The position numbers were made by a program, and so were the translations under genes. 64,000 bases of DNA from Parafilimonas terrae (lineage in GTDB: Bacteria; Bacteroidota; Bacteroidia; Chitinophagales; Chitinophagaceae), in contig NZ_FOXQ01000004.1 in assembly GCF_900115755.1 (NCBI RefSeq), positions 1 to 64,000 on the forward strand, written 5' to 3'. Under the pieces are notes generated by a model, which worked only from the letters and a program-made list of their open reading frames with translations, had not been told where the DNA came from and made no database searches. Below are positions 37,142 to 46,221 of this stretch, piece by piece (the first letter of the stretch is position 1; every line of letters begins with the position of its first letter).

Positions 37142-37522
37142 TTATTTTTTTGCTTTTTCTTTCTTGGTACCGTATTTAGAACGGCTTTGCTTGCGGTCTT
37201 TTACGCCGGCAGTATCGAGGCTGCCGCGTACAATGTGATAACGTACACCCGGTAAATCTTTTACACGGCCTCCGCGGATAAGCACGATAGAGTGCTCCTG
37301 CAGGTTATGGCCTTCACCCGGAATATAGGCAATCACCTCAATTTTATTGGTTAAACGCACCTTTGCTACTTTACGCAGGGCTGAGTTCGGCTTTTTGGGA
37401 GTTGTAGTATAAACCCTTGTACAAACGCCACGACGCTGAGGGCAGGCATCTAAAGCCCTTGATTTGCTTTTTGCCCTGATTATTTCACGGCCATTTCTTA
37501 CTAATTGTTGTATTGTAGGCAT
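37142..37522 (-). CDS. rpsL: 30S ribosomal protein S12
   Basis: A 126-residue decoding-centre protein. The true start is the ATG at 37522 ('[13 protein letters not shown]'). The longer frame would cross the promoter. '[13 protein letters not shown]' carries Lys at the classic streptomycin-sensitivity position 43, and '[13 protein letters not shown]' has Lys at position 88, so this allele looks sensitive. The C-terminus is a basic '[13 protein letters not shown]'. It is the first gene of the operon, with a textbook promoter just upstream. Confidence 0.97.
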   Translation of the reverse strand: MPTIQQLVRNGREIIRAKSKSRALDACPQRRGVCTRVYTTTPKKPNSALRKVAKVRLTNKIEVIAYIPGEGHNLQEHSIVLIRGGRVKDLPGVRYHIVRGSLDTAGVKDRKQSRSKYGTKKEKAKK

Positions 37523-37547
37523 TATTAACCTTAATTTTTTGGGACGG

Positions 37548-37578
37548 CAAAGGTAACTGCAACAGTATTTAATTCCAA
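37548..37578 (-). promoter_or_regulatory. Promoter of rpsL-rpsG
   Basis: On the minus strand TTTG (37578-37575), a 19-nt spacer, then TACCTTTG (37555-37548). Full match to both Bacteroidota elements. The leader to the rpsL ATG is about 20 nt. Confidence 0.8.
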
Positions 37579-37637
37579 ATAAATTGGTACGCTCTTCTGA
37601 AATTATTGCGAAAAATGAATAAAAACCAACATTTCCT

Positions 37638-38699
37638 TTACACTTTAAACAACCATCCGTGCTTATCCGCAGTTTTACCAAGGCGTATCTGGTCAAGTGC
37701 CTGTTTAACTTTTGGAGAAATGGTAAAGCTGTTCACATCAAAATCCATCACAAAATCTTTGTACTTCAATTTTTTTATGTTTGAAATAACCGCAGCAGTG
37801 CCCATTCCAAAGATTTCTGTAAGCGTACCATTCTTATAAGCTTCCACCACTTCGTCAATATTCAGCTTTCTTTCTTCTACTTTAATACCTATATCTTTTA
37901 AAATGGTAATGATACTGTCGCGGGTAACGCCTTTTAAAATCGTGTCTTCCAGCGCGGGGGTCACAAATGAGTTATTAATAACAAAACCTATGTTCATCAT
38001 ACCTACTTCCTGCAGCCATTTATGCTCGAAGGCATCTGTCCATAAAACCTGGTCATAACCCATTTCTTTTGCCTTTGTAGCAGGCAGCATGCTGCCGCCA
38101 TAATTGCCGGCATTTTTAGAAAAGCCGACACCGCCGGGCGCAGCCCTCGTATATTTTTCTTCCACAGCAATTTTCATGGGCGCTGCGTGGAAAGGCCCAA
38201 CTGGACTAAGGATAATTAAAAATTTATAGGTTTCAGAAGGTTTTACGCCCAGCATATAATCCGTAGCAAACATAAACGGACGTATATATAATGAATGCTC
38301 TGCCTGTGTTGGAATCCAATTTTCATCAAGCTCAATCAACTGCCGCATGCCTTCAATAAAAATCTCTTCCGGCACTTCGGGCATGCTCATACGCCGCGCA
38401 GAAAGATTAAAGCGCTTTAAATTTTCGTAAGGGCGGAAAATAACAGCTTCACCGTTTTCCTGCCGAAAAGCCTTAATGCCTTCAAAGATAGACTGCCCAT
38501 AATGCAGTGCGGAAACTGAGGGATCTAATACCAGCGGCTGATAAGGTTTAATTTCTACCGCTTTCCATTCACCATTTTCATAATCGGCTTCCAGCATGTG
38601 ATCGGTAAAAAATTTTCCGAAAGGAATGTTTTCGAGGCTTATGTCAGTCAGCTTGCTCCTTTCTATTTTTGTGATGTTTATGTCTAACACTTCTGTCAT
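37638..38699 (-). CDS. ilvE: Branched-chain amino acid aminotransferase
   Basis: A 353-residue class-IV PLP aminotransferase that catalyses the last step of Leu, Ile and Val synthesis and the first of their breakdown. The PLP-binding Lys is in '[12 protein letters not shown]'. '[15 protein letters not shown]' near the N-terminus, '[16 protein letters not shown]' and '[14 protein letters not shown]' are typical of the large (type II) BCAT group. The C-terminal '[14 protein letters not shown]' is standard. It stands alone, upstream of rpsL on the same strand, with 115 bp between. Confidence 0.94.
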   Translation of the reverse strand: MTEVLDINITKIERSKLTDISLENIPFGKFFTDHMLEADYENGEWKAVEIKPYQPLVLDPSVSALHYGQSIFEGIKAFRQENGEAVIFRPYENLKRFNLSARRMSMPEVPEEIFIEGMRQLIELDENWIPTQAEHSLYIRPFMFATDYMLGVKPSETYKFLIILSPVGPFHAAPMKIAVEEKYTRAAPGGVGFSKNAGNYGGSMLPATKAKEMGYDQVLWTDAFEHKWLQEVGMMNIGFVINNSFVTPALEDTILKGVTRDSIITILKDIGIKVEERKLNIDEVVEAYKNGTLTEIFGMGTAAVISNIKKLKYKDFVMDFDVNSFTISPKVKQALDQIRLGKTADKHGWLFKV

Positions 38700-38826
38700 A
38701 CCCTTAAATTTGATGCAAAGAAAATAAAAAATCTTTTAGGAGATAAGGCCGCTTATCAATAGATTATTGCATTAGCAGCAATTTTTGGCACCGGCGGCTT
38801 TTTGAAAATCAAATAATTTACAATTG

Positions 38827-39399
38827 ATGAAGGAACAATTACCACCGCAGGTTTTAGCGGGATTATTTAATAATTCGCTGGTTTATACCGGTGAGAAAAT
38901 TAAAACAGAAACCATTTATGATGTACAGCAACCTGTTGCAATAAATGAGTACCCTGTTGAACTAAAACCTGCACCCGCAGAAGAAAAAGTGCACAAGCCC
39001 GGCAAATGGTACCTGGGTAATTATGAAAAGAAATTTATAGTACTGGTAAACGATGAATACAATGTTTATTTAAGTGAAAAAGAATTGGAATTCCTTACAG
39101 GTATTTTAAATGCCTGCAAAATGAACCTTGCACATGTTGCGCTTATCAACTTCAAAAACCATCCTGTTCAATTTCAGCAGATGAAGAAAGATTTGCAACC
39201 GCAATTTATTGTAAGCTTTGGCATAAATGCATTGCAGATAGAATTGCCATTTTCGATGCCCGACTACCAGGTGCAGCAATATGATAATTGCGCCATATTA
39301 ACGGCACCTGCATTGGTTCAATTAAACGCTGCAACGCCTGCAGCAAAAGCTGAGAAAACAAAATTGTGGAACAGCCTTAAAAAAATGCTTAATCTCTGA
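38827..39399 (+). CDS. Hypothetical protein, Bacteroidota-type
   Basis: A 190-residue protein with no motif that I can assign with confidence. The first ~55 residues are Pro/Glu/Lys-rich and probably disordered. The rest reads as a compact alpha/beta domain with 'KFIVLVNDEYNVYLSEKELEFL', given here as 'FIVLVNDEYN', then 'VALINFKNH' and 'FIVSFGINALQIE'. The helical C-terminus ends in 'LWNSLKKMLNL'. ATG at 38827 is preferred to the TTG just before it. Its stop overlaps the rdgB start by 1 base (TGATG), so translation is coupled to a nucleotide-hygiene gene. A role in nucleotide or DNA metabolism is only suggested by that. Confidence 0.7.
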   Translation: MKEQLPPQVLAGLFNNSLVYTGEKIKTETIYDVQQPVAINEYPVELKPAPAEEKVHKPGKWYLGNYEKKFIVLVNDEYNVYLSEKELEFLTGILNACKMNLAHVALINFKNHPVQFQQMKKDLQPQFIVSFGINALQIELPFSMPDYQVQQYDNCAILTAPALVQLNAATPAAKAEKTKLWNSLKKMLNL

Positions 39400-39983
39400 T
39401 GAATAATAAAACCCTGATTTTCGCGAGCAACAACAAACATAAAGTTGAAGAAATACTTGCCGTTATTGGTAACCGGTATAAAATAATTACATTAAGCGAA
39501 GCCGGAATAGATATTGACATTCCCGAGCCGCATGATACAATCGAAGCCAACGCATCTGAAAAATCGAGAACTATTTACCAGCTTACAAAACAAAATTGTT
39601 TCGGCGATGATACCGGCCTTGAAGTGGAAGCTTTAAATGGCGAGCCCGGCGTTAAAAGTGCAAGATATGCCGGCGAACAAAGAGATTTTGATGCGAATAT
39701 TGATAAGCTGCTTTCTGAACTTGATGACAAAGAAAATCGTAATGCGCAGTTTAAAACTATTATTTCTTTAATGTGGGATGGCACGGAATATTTATTTGAA
39801 GGTATTGTAAAAGGAATGATTATTTATGAACGCCGCGGCACAAATGGTTTTGGGTACGACCCTGTTTTTATACCTGATGGAAGCTATAAAACCTTTGGCG
39901 AAATGACGCTGGAAGAAAAGAATTTATTCAGCCACCGTAAAAAAGCTACGGACAAATTAATTGAATTTTTAAAGCAGCAATAA
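39399..39983 (+). CDS. rdgB: RdgB/HAM1 non-canonical purine NTP pyrophosphatase
   Basis: A 194-residue house-cleaning enzyme that hydrolyses dITP, XTP and similar nucleotides to the monophosphate, preventing their incorporation. The family start 'LIFASNNKHKVEEI' is present. So are 'FGDDTGLEVEALNGEPGVKS' in part ('GDDTGLEVEAL', 'GVKSARYAG'), the 'GFGYDPVFIP' substrate loop and the C-terminal 'FSHRKKA'. It is coupled by a 1-base overlap to the upstream hypothetical gene. Confidence 0.95.
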   Translation: MNNKTLIFASNNKHKVEEILAVIGNRYKIITLSEAGIDIDIPEPHDTIEANASEKSRTIYQLTKQNCFGDDTGLEVEALNGEPGVKSARYAGEQRDFDANIDKLLSELDDKENRNAQFKTIISLMWDGTEYLFEGIVKGMIIYERRGTNGFGYDPVFIPDGSYKTFGEMTLEEKNLFSHRKKATDKLIEFLKQQ

Positions 39984-40063
39984 TTGCTACAAATGCACAG
40001 ATTTATTTGAATAATTTAACTGATTCCAACTGTGCGCATGTAACCTATTTATAAAATAATCGC

Positions 40064-40492
40064 ATGGAACGCATTAAAATAAGCCTGCCGGATAATTTCA
40101 AATTCTCCACTGTAATTAAAGTTCGTATTACCGATTTAAATTATGGCGGCCATGTTGGTAACGATAGCTTTCTTGCTCTTGTTCACGAAGCGAGGATGCA
40201 ATTCCTAAATAACTTTGGTTATTCGGAATTAAAACTTGAAAACACTTCATTAATTATGTTTGATGCGGCCATTGAATTCAAAAAAGAATTGAATTATGGC
40301 GATGAAGTAAAAATATCTGTTGCAGCCAACGGGTTTGATACAAGGGGTTTTGATATTTTTTACAAGATGGAGATCATTAACCGCGATGCCCCGGTGCTGG
40401 CTGCAAAAGCAAAAACAGGCATGCTTTGCTACGATTATAACAATAAAAAATTAACCGGCGTTCCGGAAAAAGTAAAAGAAACATTGATTTAA
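40064..40492 (+). CDS. Hotdog-fold acyl-CoA thioesterase
   Basis: A 142-residue hotdog-fold protein of the 4-hydroxybenzoyl-CoA thioesterase/YbgC group. The signature lies near the N-terminus as 'VRITDLNYGGHVGNDSFLAL', followed by 'HEARMQFLNNFG'. The usual catalytic Asp appears as the Asp of 'ITDLNY'. It would hydrolyse an acyl-CoA in the cytoplasm, but the acyl chain cannot be predicted. It is followed 37 bp later by a DUF1569 gene in the same direction, possibly one transcript. Confidence 0.85.
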   Translation: MERIKISLPDNFKFSTVIKVRITDLNYGGHVGNDSFLALVHEARMQFLNNFGYSELKLENTSLIMFDAAIEFKKELNYGDEVKISVAANGFDTRGFDIFYKMEIINRDAPVLAAKAKTGMLCYDYNNKKLTGVPEKVKETLI

Positions 40493-40528
40493 ATACATCT
40501 GTTATTCAAAACCATCATTCCACTTTAT

Positions 40529-40978
40529 ATGGGTAATATTTTTATTAAGGAAGATAAGGATGATATCCTGCGCAGGATTGACGAACTGCATCCCAACTCA
40601 AAAGCAATGTGGGGCAAAATGAATGTTTCGCAAATGCTGGCGCATTGTGTTGTGCCAACAAGAATTTCAGCCGGAGAAATAGAAAGCAAACAAAGCCTTA
40701 TAGGAAAACTATTTGGCAGTATAGCAAAGAAACAAATGCTCTCAAGCCCGGAAATGAAAAAAGGTTTGCCAACTGCACCGAATTTCATTATAAAAAACAC
40801 GCCTGATTTTTATGAAAGCCAGCAAACTTTAAAAGATGCGATTGAAAGATTATATGAAACTGATAAAACGGACCTGGTTCAACGTAAACATCCGTTCTTT
40901 GGAAAAATGACAATTGAAGAATGGGGCATTCTCAATTATAAACATTATGATCATCATTTAAAGCAGTTTGGAGTTTAA
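40529..40978 (+). CDS. DUF1569 (DinB-like) protein
   Basis: A 149-residue helical protein with 'MNVSQMLAHCVVPTR' near residues 31-45 and 'HPFFGKMTIEEWGILNYKH' near the end. His residues in both halves ('AHC', 'HPFFG', 'YKHYDHH') resemble the metal-binding His set of the DinB/DUF1569 four-helix superfamily. Such proteins may be thiol-dependent metalloenzymes. No specific substrate can be named. It converges on sod with a shared terminator between. Confidence 0.8.
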   Translation: MGNIFIKEDKDDILRRIDELHPNSKAMWGKMNVSQMLAHCVVPTRISAGEIESKQSLIGKLFGSIAKKQMLSSPEMKKGLPTAPNFIIKNTPDFYESQQTLKDAIERLYETDKTDLVQRKHPFFGKMTIEEWGILNYKHYDHHLKQFGV

Positions 40979-41020
40979 GGCTTATGCTATAAAAATCAAT
41001 TGCTGGTAACAACAAAATAA

Positions 41021-41046
41021 AAAAGCTTCGCTCATGCGAAGCTTTT
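41021..41046. terminator. Bidirectional terminator between DUF1569 gene and sod
   Basis: Perfect 11-bp arms AAAAGCTTCGC / GCGAAGCTTTT with a TCAT loop, flanked by A and T runs, midway between two convergent genes. Confidence 0.85.
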
Positions 41047-41069
41047 AAAATTATATAAGTGCTTATATA

Positions 41070-41672
41070 TTATTTCGCCTTATCAAAATTTTCCTGCACT
41101 TTTTTCCAGTTGATAACGTTCCAAATAGCTGCCAAATAATCAGGACGTTTGTTTTGATATTTCAAATAATAAGCATGCTCCCAAACATCAACGCCAAGAA
41201 TGGGCGTGCCTTTTACTTCGGCAACATCCATTAACGGGTTATCCTGGTTGGGCGTAGAAGTAACTTCAAGCTTGCCATCTTTTACAATAAGCCAGGCCCA
41301 GCCACTTCCAAAACGGGTGGCGCCAGCCGCATTAAACTTCGCTTTAAATTCATCAAAAGAACCAAAGGCGCTGCTGATGGCTTCAGCTAAACTGCCCGAA
41401 GGTGCGCCGCCATCTGCAGATAAAATATCCCAGAAGAAAGTATGGTTCCAATGGCCGCCGCCATTGTTGCGAACGGCAGGTGAAATTTTGCCTGCATTGG
41501 CAATCAGGTCTTCAAGCGATTTATTTTCATGTTCCGTTCCGGCAATTGCTTTATTCAGATTATCAACGTACGCCTGGTGATGTTTGTCGTGGTGAATCTT
41601 CATTGTTTGCTCATCGATGTGCGGCTCTAATGCATTGTATGCATACGGCAGCGGAGGTAATGTGAATGCCAT
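41070..41672 (-). CDS. sodA: Superoxide dismutase, Mn/Fe family
   Basis: A 200-residue enzyme that converts superoxide to peroxide and oxygen in the cytoplasm. The four metal ligands are visible: His in 'IHHDKHH', His in 'GHWNHTFFW', then Asp and His in '[11 protein letters not shown]'. Gly in 'NNGGGHWNH' and Gln in '[11 protein letters not shown]' are the residue pair typical of Mn-dependent enzymes, so Mn or cambialistic use is favoured over Fe. No signal peptide. The 5' leader carries a 14-nt direct repeat. Confidence 0.93.
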   Translation of the reverse strand: MAFTLPPLPYAYNALEPHIDEQTMKIHHDKHHQAYVDNLNKAIAGTEHENKSLEDLIANAGKISPAVRNNGGGHWNHTFFWDILSADGGAPSGSLAEAISSAFGSFDEFKAKFNAAGATRFGSGWAWLIVKDGKLEVTSTPNQDNPLMDVAEVKGTPILGVDVWEHAYYLKYQNKRPDYLAAIWNVINWKKVQENFDKAK

Positions 41673-41682
41673 AGTTATAAAA

Positions 41683-41710
41683 TTTTAGATTTCTGATTGT
41701 AGATTTCTGC
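41683..41710. repeat. Two 14-nt direct repeats in the sod leader
   Basis: TTTTAGATTTCTGA and TTGTAGATTTCTGC follow each other without gap, 11 nt upstream of the sod start. They share TAGATTTCTG, and further TTTTACA and GAAATAC words keep the 7-nt phase. Confidence 0.5.
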
Positions 41711-41746
41711 TTTTACAGAAATACAATTATTGTTTATAAAGGACAA

Positions 41747-41754
41747 CAAATTTA
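41747..41754 (-). promoter_or_regulatory. -7 element of sod
   Basis: On the minus strand TAAATTTG, a full match to TAnnTTTG, about 75 nt before the sod ATG. No -33 TTTG at 19 nt, although one lies at 12 nt. Confidence 0.4.
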
Positions 41755-41820
41755 GTGCGAGGCTGGCAAAAACAGATTAATTCTTTCTTATATCGAAAAT
41801 AAGCTTGTGTTTATAGGCAT

Positions 41821-42138
41821 TTAATCACCAAAATCAAAAAAAATATCCATGATTTCGTTTTGGCTTTTATTCATGTATGACAGAATTTCTTCTCTTGCAG
41901 ATTTGCCAAATTGTTTATCACTTTGAAAGCTATTATAAAGTTTTTTCAAAACCTTATTACCTTTTATTTCATTGCCTAACATTATCAAGTTTATAGCCTT
42001 ATAAATAGTAAGCATTTTATAATCTGCATTTTTATTGCTCATTGTATCCAACACTGCATTGCATATTGATAGTGACCCATGAAAATATGTATCCGAGCTT
42101 ATTGAATCTTCTAATTTTCTGTGAAGCATACCTCCCAT
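41821..42138 (-). CDS. C-terminal fragment of a split TPR-like protein
   Basis: A 105-residue frame that begins 'MGGMLHRKLEDS' and is helical throughout ('TIYKAINLIMLGNEIKGNKVL', in parts 'NLIMLGNEIKG'). It has no signal peptide. It continues the helical repeat pattern of the upstream frame at 42138-42470 after a frame change. An (AT)5 tract sits at the junction, and removing one AT would join the two frames into 'NAADIYLMGGML'. It is therefore probably the back half of one broken or phase-variable gene rather than an independent one. Confidence 0.6.
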   Translation of the reverse strand: MGGMLHRKLEDSISSDTYFHGSLSICNAVLDTMSNKNADYKMLTIYKAINLIMLGNEIKGNKVLKKLYNSFQSDKQFGKSAREEILSYMNKSQNEIMDIFFDFGD

Positions 42139-42470
42139 TAAATATATATATCAGCTGCGTTGGGGTTAATTCTTATACACGCATTAATTGAAATGATCGC
42201 ATCCTCAAATTTCTTTAATGATGATAAAAACATCAATTTATTATAATAGCATAAAAAACAAGAGCTATCAATTGATGTTGCACTATCAAGATATGAAAGG
42301 GCCTTTATACAACTATCTGGATTATTAATGAAAGAAACTAAAGGGATTATTTGATTGCTAAGCCGAACTACTTCTGGATTTGTAATATGTTGCACTTTAG
42401 GCTGGCTAATTGAATAAGAACTAATTAGCAAAAAAACAAGTATCAGTTTTAAACTTGTCATGGAATACAT
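42138..42470 (-). CDS. N-terminal fragment of a split secreted TPR-like protein
   Basis: A 110-residue frame with a signal peptide ('MTSLKLILVFLLISSYSISQ', from the ATG at 42461 or 42470). A TPR-like pair of helices follows, with 'SYLDSATSIDSSCFLCYYNK', in parts 'CYYNKLMFLSSLKKFEDAI', and 'INACIRINPNAADIY'. It stops inside the inter-repeat turn where a following repeat would be expected. It lies 7 bp after tadA on the same strand. The base composition is more AT-rich than neighbouring genes. The intact family would be a periplasmic tetratricopeptide protein of unknown role. Confidence 0.6.
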   Translation of the reverse strand: MYSMTSLKLILVFLLISSYSISQPKVQHITNPEVVRLSNQIIPLVSFINNPDSCIKALSYLDSATSIDSSCFLCYYNKLMFLSSLKKFEDAIISINACIRINPNAADIYI

Positions 42471-42477
42471 TATTTAA

Positions 42478-42921
42478 TTATCTCTTCTGCTGAAAGAAAG
42501 TTTTCATAAGCAATGCGCAATCTTCAGCCAAAACGCCGGTTCGTATTTTTGTTTTTGGATGAAACGGAAAGTTAGGTGATGTTATGCGGCGATGTCCATT
42601 TTTTTCATCAGCCGCACCCCAAACTACGCGATTTAATTTACTCCAGTACAAAGCGCCTGTGCACATTAAACAAGGTTCAACAGTTACATATAAAGTTGCA
42701 TCGGGCAAATATTTGGTACCAAGAAAATTATAAGCTGAAGTAAGCGCCAGTATTTCTGCATGCGCAGTTGAATCGTTCAGTTGTTCCGTCATATTATGCG
42801 CCCTTGCAATAATTTTTTGATTAATGACGATTACAGCACCAATGGGAATTTCATCTTCTTCATAAGCTTTCTCTGCTTCCCGCAGAGCATGCTGCATATA
42901 GTATTCATCATTCAATATCAT
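42478..42921 (-). CDS. tadA: tRNA adenosine(34) deaminase / nucleoside deaminase
   Basis: A protein of about 147 residues of the cytidine/deoxycytidylate deaminase fold. Zinc ligands and the catalytic Glu are visible in 'STAHAEILAL' (HAE) and 'EPCLMCTGAL' (PCxxC). It would convert A34 of tRNA(Arg) to inosine. Bacteroidota carry related guanine-deaminase-like members, so substrate choice is not fully settled, though the length and 'HNMTEQLNDSTAHAE' region favour TadA. ATG at 42921 is used, since the longer frame overlaps the AsmA-like gene. It lies 13 bp after that gene. Confidence 0.88.
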   Translation of the reverse strand: MILNDEYYMQHALREAEKAYEEDEIPIGAVIVINQKIIARAHNMTEQLNDSTAHAEILALTSAYNFLGTKYLPDATLYVTVEPCLMCTGALYWSKLNRVVWGAADEKNGHRRITSPNFPFHPKTKIRTGVLAEDCALLMKTFFQQKR

Positions 42922-42934
42922 TAATACAAATTGC

Positions 42935-45430
42935 TTATTCTTTATCCTTTTCTCTTTGTTTACGACGCTTTTCCCTTTTATACTTATTAAAGAGATCAAG
43001 GCTTATTTTAATCTGGCCATCATCACCATCTTTAGCACGCAGGTTAATGCTTCTGCCGGGATCATTCAACTTGTCGCGGTCTATCTTTTTAAAATCTTTA
43101 TCTCCGGGCTTATTGGTTAAAGACGACAAGGGAACCTGTATTAAAATATCCGTTCTGTTTGCAGTACTGTAAACACCTTCAATATACATGGTAATTGCAG
43201 ACGACTGAACGGGCATTCTCCGTATGTATACATCACCGTTTTTTATATCAAAAGTATCCTTTAATTCTGCGAACTGCACATTATTCAAATCCCGGTTTTT
43301 AAAAACATACTGCTGAATATTGAGCAGCGGTTTAAAATTAGTTAAAGCTGCATTCTTTAAAGAGAAATAGAGTTTGCCGTTCAGGCTGTTTGTAAGCAGC
43401 TTACCGGCATTGTTTACACCAACAGCCAGGTTCGCTTTTGCATTCATAATGCCCTGCAGGTTGCCGGATGTAATGCTCGTTTGCCCGAAATTATCAAATG
43501 CGTAAAATAATTTTTTCACATTAATCTGACTAAGGTCTGCGTTCACAACAGCCTGGTGATAGTTATTATTAACCTGGTGCACTTTAGCGGAAAGATCAAA
43601 CGAACCATCAGCATGCTGAAGCGATGCTTTTTGAATACCCCAGTCGTTGTCTTCAAACAACATACTTGCATTTACATTGGTTGCTTTAAAATTATGCAAT
43701 GCAACCTTATCTGCTTTCAGGATTACATGCATATCTCCGTTTTCAAGAGCATCATCCACTGAGGTTATAACAGAACCGACACCACCTTTCTTTTTTATTT
43801 TTGCAGCGCCTTTATTGGCAAATAAAGTTTTGAAATCATTCAGATCAACAGAGGGAGAATAAACGCTGCAATTTATACTTGCTTTCCCGGCCTCTTTTTT
43901 TGAATAACGGTTTAGGTCGCTGCCATTAATATTTACAGTAAACCGGCTGGCATTTACATTACATCTAAAGTTATTCATCGCCAAAGTATTACCTGCTATA
44001 GCTATAGCGCCGTTGCAGGAAGAGAAAGTAATATTTCTCGGTACATATACCATCGTTCCATTCTCAATTTCAATTTTTGCATTCAGCAGGTTTAGCAAAG
44101 AAGGGTCGGGAATTAAAGGGCCATTATAAGCGAGGTATAATTTGGCGCTGCCTTCGGTAAAATCGAATGTTTCAGATAACAGCGTTTCATCTAACTGGGC
44201 CATTGTACATGCCGTATTAAATTCAAATTGTATAGTTGGTTTTGATAAATTGGTTATAGCAATTGTAGGCGTGCTCATTTTTATCTGTCCCCAATTACTT
44301 GTAAAACCGGTAACAATAATTTTGGAGTTGGAATCATTTGGTGCAATCCGGGAATCAACCTGGTTTGAATAATTTCCTTTAAAGCTGCAGTTTGTTAAAT
44401 TTACAACGGGTGTTGTAATATTATTTTCTGTCGTAACAAAATCAACCTTAACAGCGGGGTCTCCTTTTTTGGCTAATGGCCCTGTTAATGAAACATTCAC
44501 ATCTACAGGCTCTGTAAGATTTATCTTATCTAACCTGTTTCTTGTTTTAGGTTTTAAAATCGTTAGTGCTGAAGCATATTCAATACCTTTCGTTGAAGCA
44601 TCTATATGAAACTGTGATTTTCTTTTGAAATCAAATTCACCCTTAATAAGAAAAGGCTGGCCTTGTATTTTAACCTTCGATTCGTTTATGGTAAGTACGC
44701 CGCTGGTATCATATATCAATTTCCATTTGGCTTGTATGCGCTGGTTTTCCAGCCAATACCCCTGCGGCAAATTAAAACCAAGCCCACGCAACATTAAATC
44801 TTCATCAAAAGTTATGTGATATTTTGAGCCTGTAAAACGCATGTCAACATCAGCATCGTCAATGCGGCCCGCATACCTTTTTTTACGAATAACATCTTCC
44901 AAAACAACTGTTACATTTTCAAGATTAAAATTTTTAAGAACGATTGGTTTCTTGCTCTTGCCGGCATTAGCCGTGTCTTTTTTATGCGGCATCAGCACAT
45001 AGTTGTTGGAGTAGCCGTTCGCATCAGTAAAACTGTGCAGCACCGCATTTTTTACAGTTACGGAGCCAATCTTCAGCCTATTGCCAAGCAATCCTATAAA
45101 GCCTGCCCTTGCGGTAATTTCTTCGGCTTTAATAAAAGGCCTGTGGTAGAATGAATCACTGATAGTTACATTCTCAAGCGTAATACCAATATCAGGAAAT
45201 GTTCTCCATATAGTTATATCGGCATTATTAATTTTTAATTCTCCTAAAATGGTTTCTTTCATCTTCGCATTAAGAAACCCCAGCAATCTTTCTTTTGATG
45301 ATGATACATAAATGCTAAGGCTCACCAGTAATAAAATATATAAGCCAATTATTACGGCAACAATACGCACAAAGCGCCGCCTCCATTTCCCGGGCACATG
45401 AAACCTGCTTTTCTTCTTTTCTTCCTCCAT
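42935..45430 (-). CDS. AsmA-like envelope protein
   Basis: An 831-residue protein with a basic N-terminus and one transmembrane helix (about 24-45, 'IVAVIIGLYILLLVSLSIYV'). A very long beta-rich periplasmic region follows. The first ~120 residues after the helix match the AsmA start ('GELKINNADITIWRTFPDIG', in parts 'ITIWRTFPDIGITLENV'). The C-terminal part includes 'TSGNLQGIMNAKANLAVGV', and the tail is Lys/Arg-rich. AsmA/TamB/YhdP-type proteins are thought to form bridges for phospholipid transport to the outer membrane. Its place upstream of tadA is probably incidental. Confidence 0.83.
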   Translation of the reverse strand: MEEEKKKSRFHVPGKWRRRFVRIVAVIIGLYILLLVSLSIYVSSSKERLLGFLNAKMKETILGELKINNADITIWRTFPDIGITLENVTISDSFYHRPFIKAEEITARAGFIGLLGNRLKIGSVTVKNAVLHSFTDANGYSNNYVLMPHKKDTANAGKSKKPIVLKNFNLENVTVVLEDVIRKKRYAGRIDDADVDMRFTGSKYHITFDEDLMLRGLGFNLPQGYWLENQRIQAKWKLIYDTSGVLTINESKVKIQGQPFLIKGEFDFKRKSQFHIDASTKGIEYASALTILKPKTRNRLDKINLTEPVDVNVSLTGPLAKKGDPAVKVDFVTTENNITTPVVNLTNCSFKGNYSNQVDSRIAPNDSNSKIIVTGFTSNWGQIKMSTPTIAITNLSKPTIQFEFNTACTMAQLDETLLSETFDFTEGSAKLYLAYNGPLIPDPSLLNLLNAKIEIENGTMVYVPRNITFSSCNGAIAIAGNTLAMNNFRCNVNASRFTVNINGSDLNRYSKKEAGKASINCSVYSPSVDLNDFKTLFANKGAAKIKKKGGVGSVITSVDDALENGDMHVILKADKVALHNFKATNVNASMLFEDNDWGIQKASLQHADGSFDLSAKVHQVNNNYHQAVVNADLSQINVKKLFYAFDNFGQTSITSGNLQGIMNAKANLAVGVNNAGKLLTNSLNGKLYFSLKNAALTNFKPLLNIQQYVFKNRDLNNVQFAELKDTFDIKNGDVYIRRMPVQSSAITMYIEGVYSTANRTDILIQVPLSSLTNKPGDKDFKKIDRDKLNDPGRSINLRAKDGDDGQIKISLDLFNKYKREKRRKQREKDKE

Positions 45431-45487
45431 AGCTTAACTATTAAGCAGCAATTGTATAAGAAACGCTGTTGTGCAACAGCGTTTTTA

Positions 45488-46216
45488 CTAAAATTTATTT
45501 TGAATGATATAAGGAAGCATATTCAGCCATGTGGGCCAATCATGCGTCCATCCTTCCCAAATGCTGAAATCGTGCCATATACCTTTATCCCAAAGCACCT
45601 GTGAGAACCTGCGGTTGGCATCAGGATCTTCATAAGCCCCACCGCCTGTATAAACATGAATATGATGACTGGCGCGTATTTTATCAAGGTACCATTCATC
45701 TGTCAAATTGGGAATATAATGAATTGGGCTGTTAAAATAAACCTGGTCATCCCAAAAACCTTTTGAATATTCTGTAAGATCATACACGCCGCTCATGCTT
45801 ATAACGCCGTTAATAATATCGGGCCGCTTTAAAAATAAATTCATGGCATGCAATGCACCAAATGATGCGCCGCAAGTATAAATCATCGTTTCATTGCTTG
45901 AACTGTTGCGTATAAACGGTATTACTTCGTTATGTACATAATAGTTAAACTCGTTTTGACGAATGGCTTTATGCGGCGGGTACATTTCGTTATTCAGCCA
46001 GCTTTCATTATTAATGCTGTTGATGCTATAAACTTTTAATTTGCCTGCATCAATAAAAGGGGCCAAAGCATCTATCAGTTTAAAGCGTTCATATTCGAGG
46101 TAATCAGCCGCAGCGGTTGGCACCAATAACAATGCAAACCCATAATGGCCATACGTTACTATTGGCATTTCTTTATTGAGTGAAGGACTGTGCCAGGATA
46201 TAATTTCTCTTTGCAT
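45488..46216 (-). CDS. Esterase, alpha/beta-hydrolase (esterase D-like)
   Basis: A 242-residue hydrolase of the putative esterase family (EsterD/Fes-like). The nucleophile elbow reads 'CGASFGALHAMN' (GxSxG). Asp in 'EDPDANRRF' and His in 'EGWTHDWPTWL' complete a plausible triad. No signal peptide, so cytoplasmic. Homologues are often labelled by their fold alone, and the natural ester is unknown. Its start lies 5 bp beyond the stop of the NucS-like gene, so it is co-transcribed with it. Confidence 0.8.
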   Translation of the reverse strand: MQREIISWHSPSLNKEMPIVTYGHYGFALLLVPTAAADYLEYERFKLIDALAPFIDAGKLKVYSINSINNESWLNNEMYPPHKAIRQNEFNYYVHNEVIPFIRNSSSNETMIYTCGASFGALHAMNLFLKRPDIINGVISMSGVYDLTEYSKGFWDDQVYFNSPIHYIPNLTDEWYLDKIRASHHIHVYTGGGAYEDPDANRRFSQVLWDKGIWHDFSIWEGWTHDWPTWLNMLPYIIQNKF

Positions 46217-46221
46217 ATAAT

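Noticed and set aside
38827-39399. Assigning the hypothetical gene before rdgB as DNA polymerase III psi (HolD)
   Set aside because: Only a vague resemblance in the C-terminal helix. Not enough to name it.
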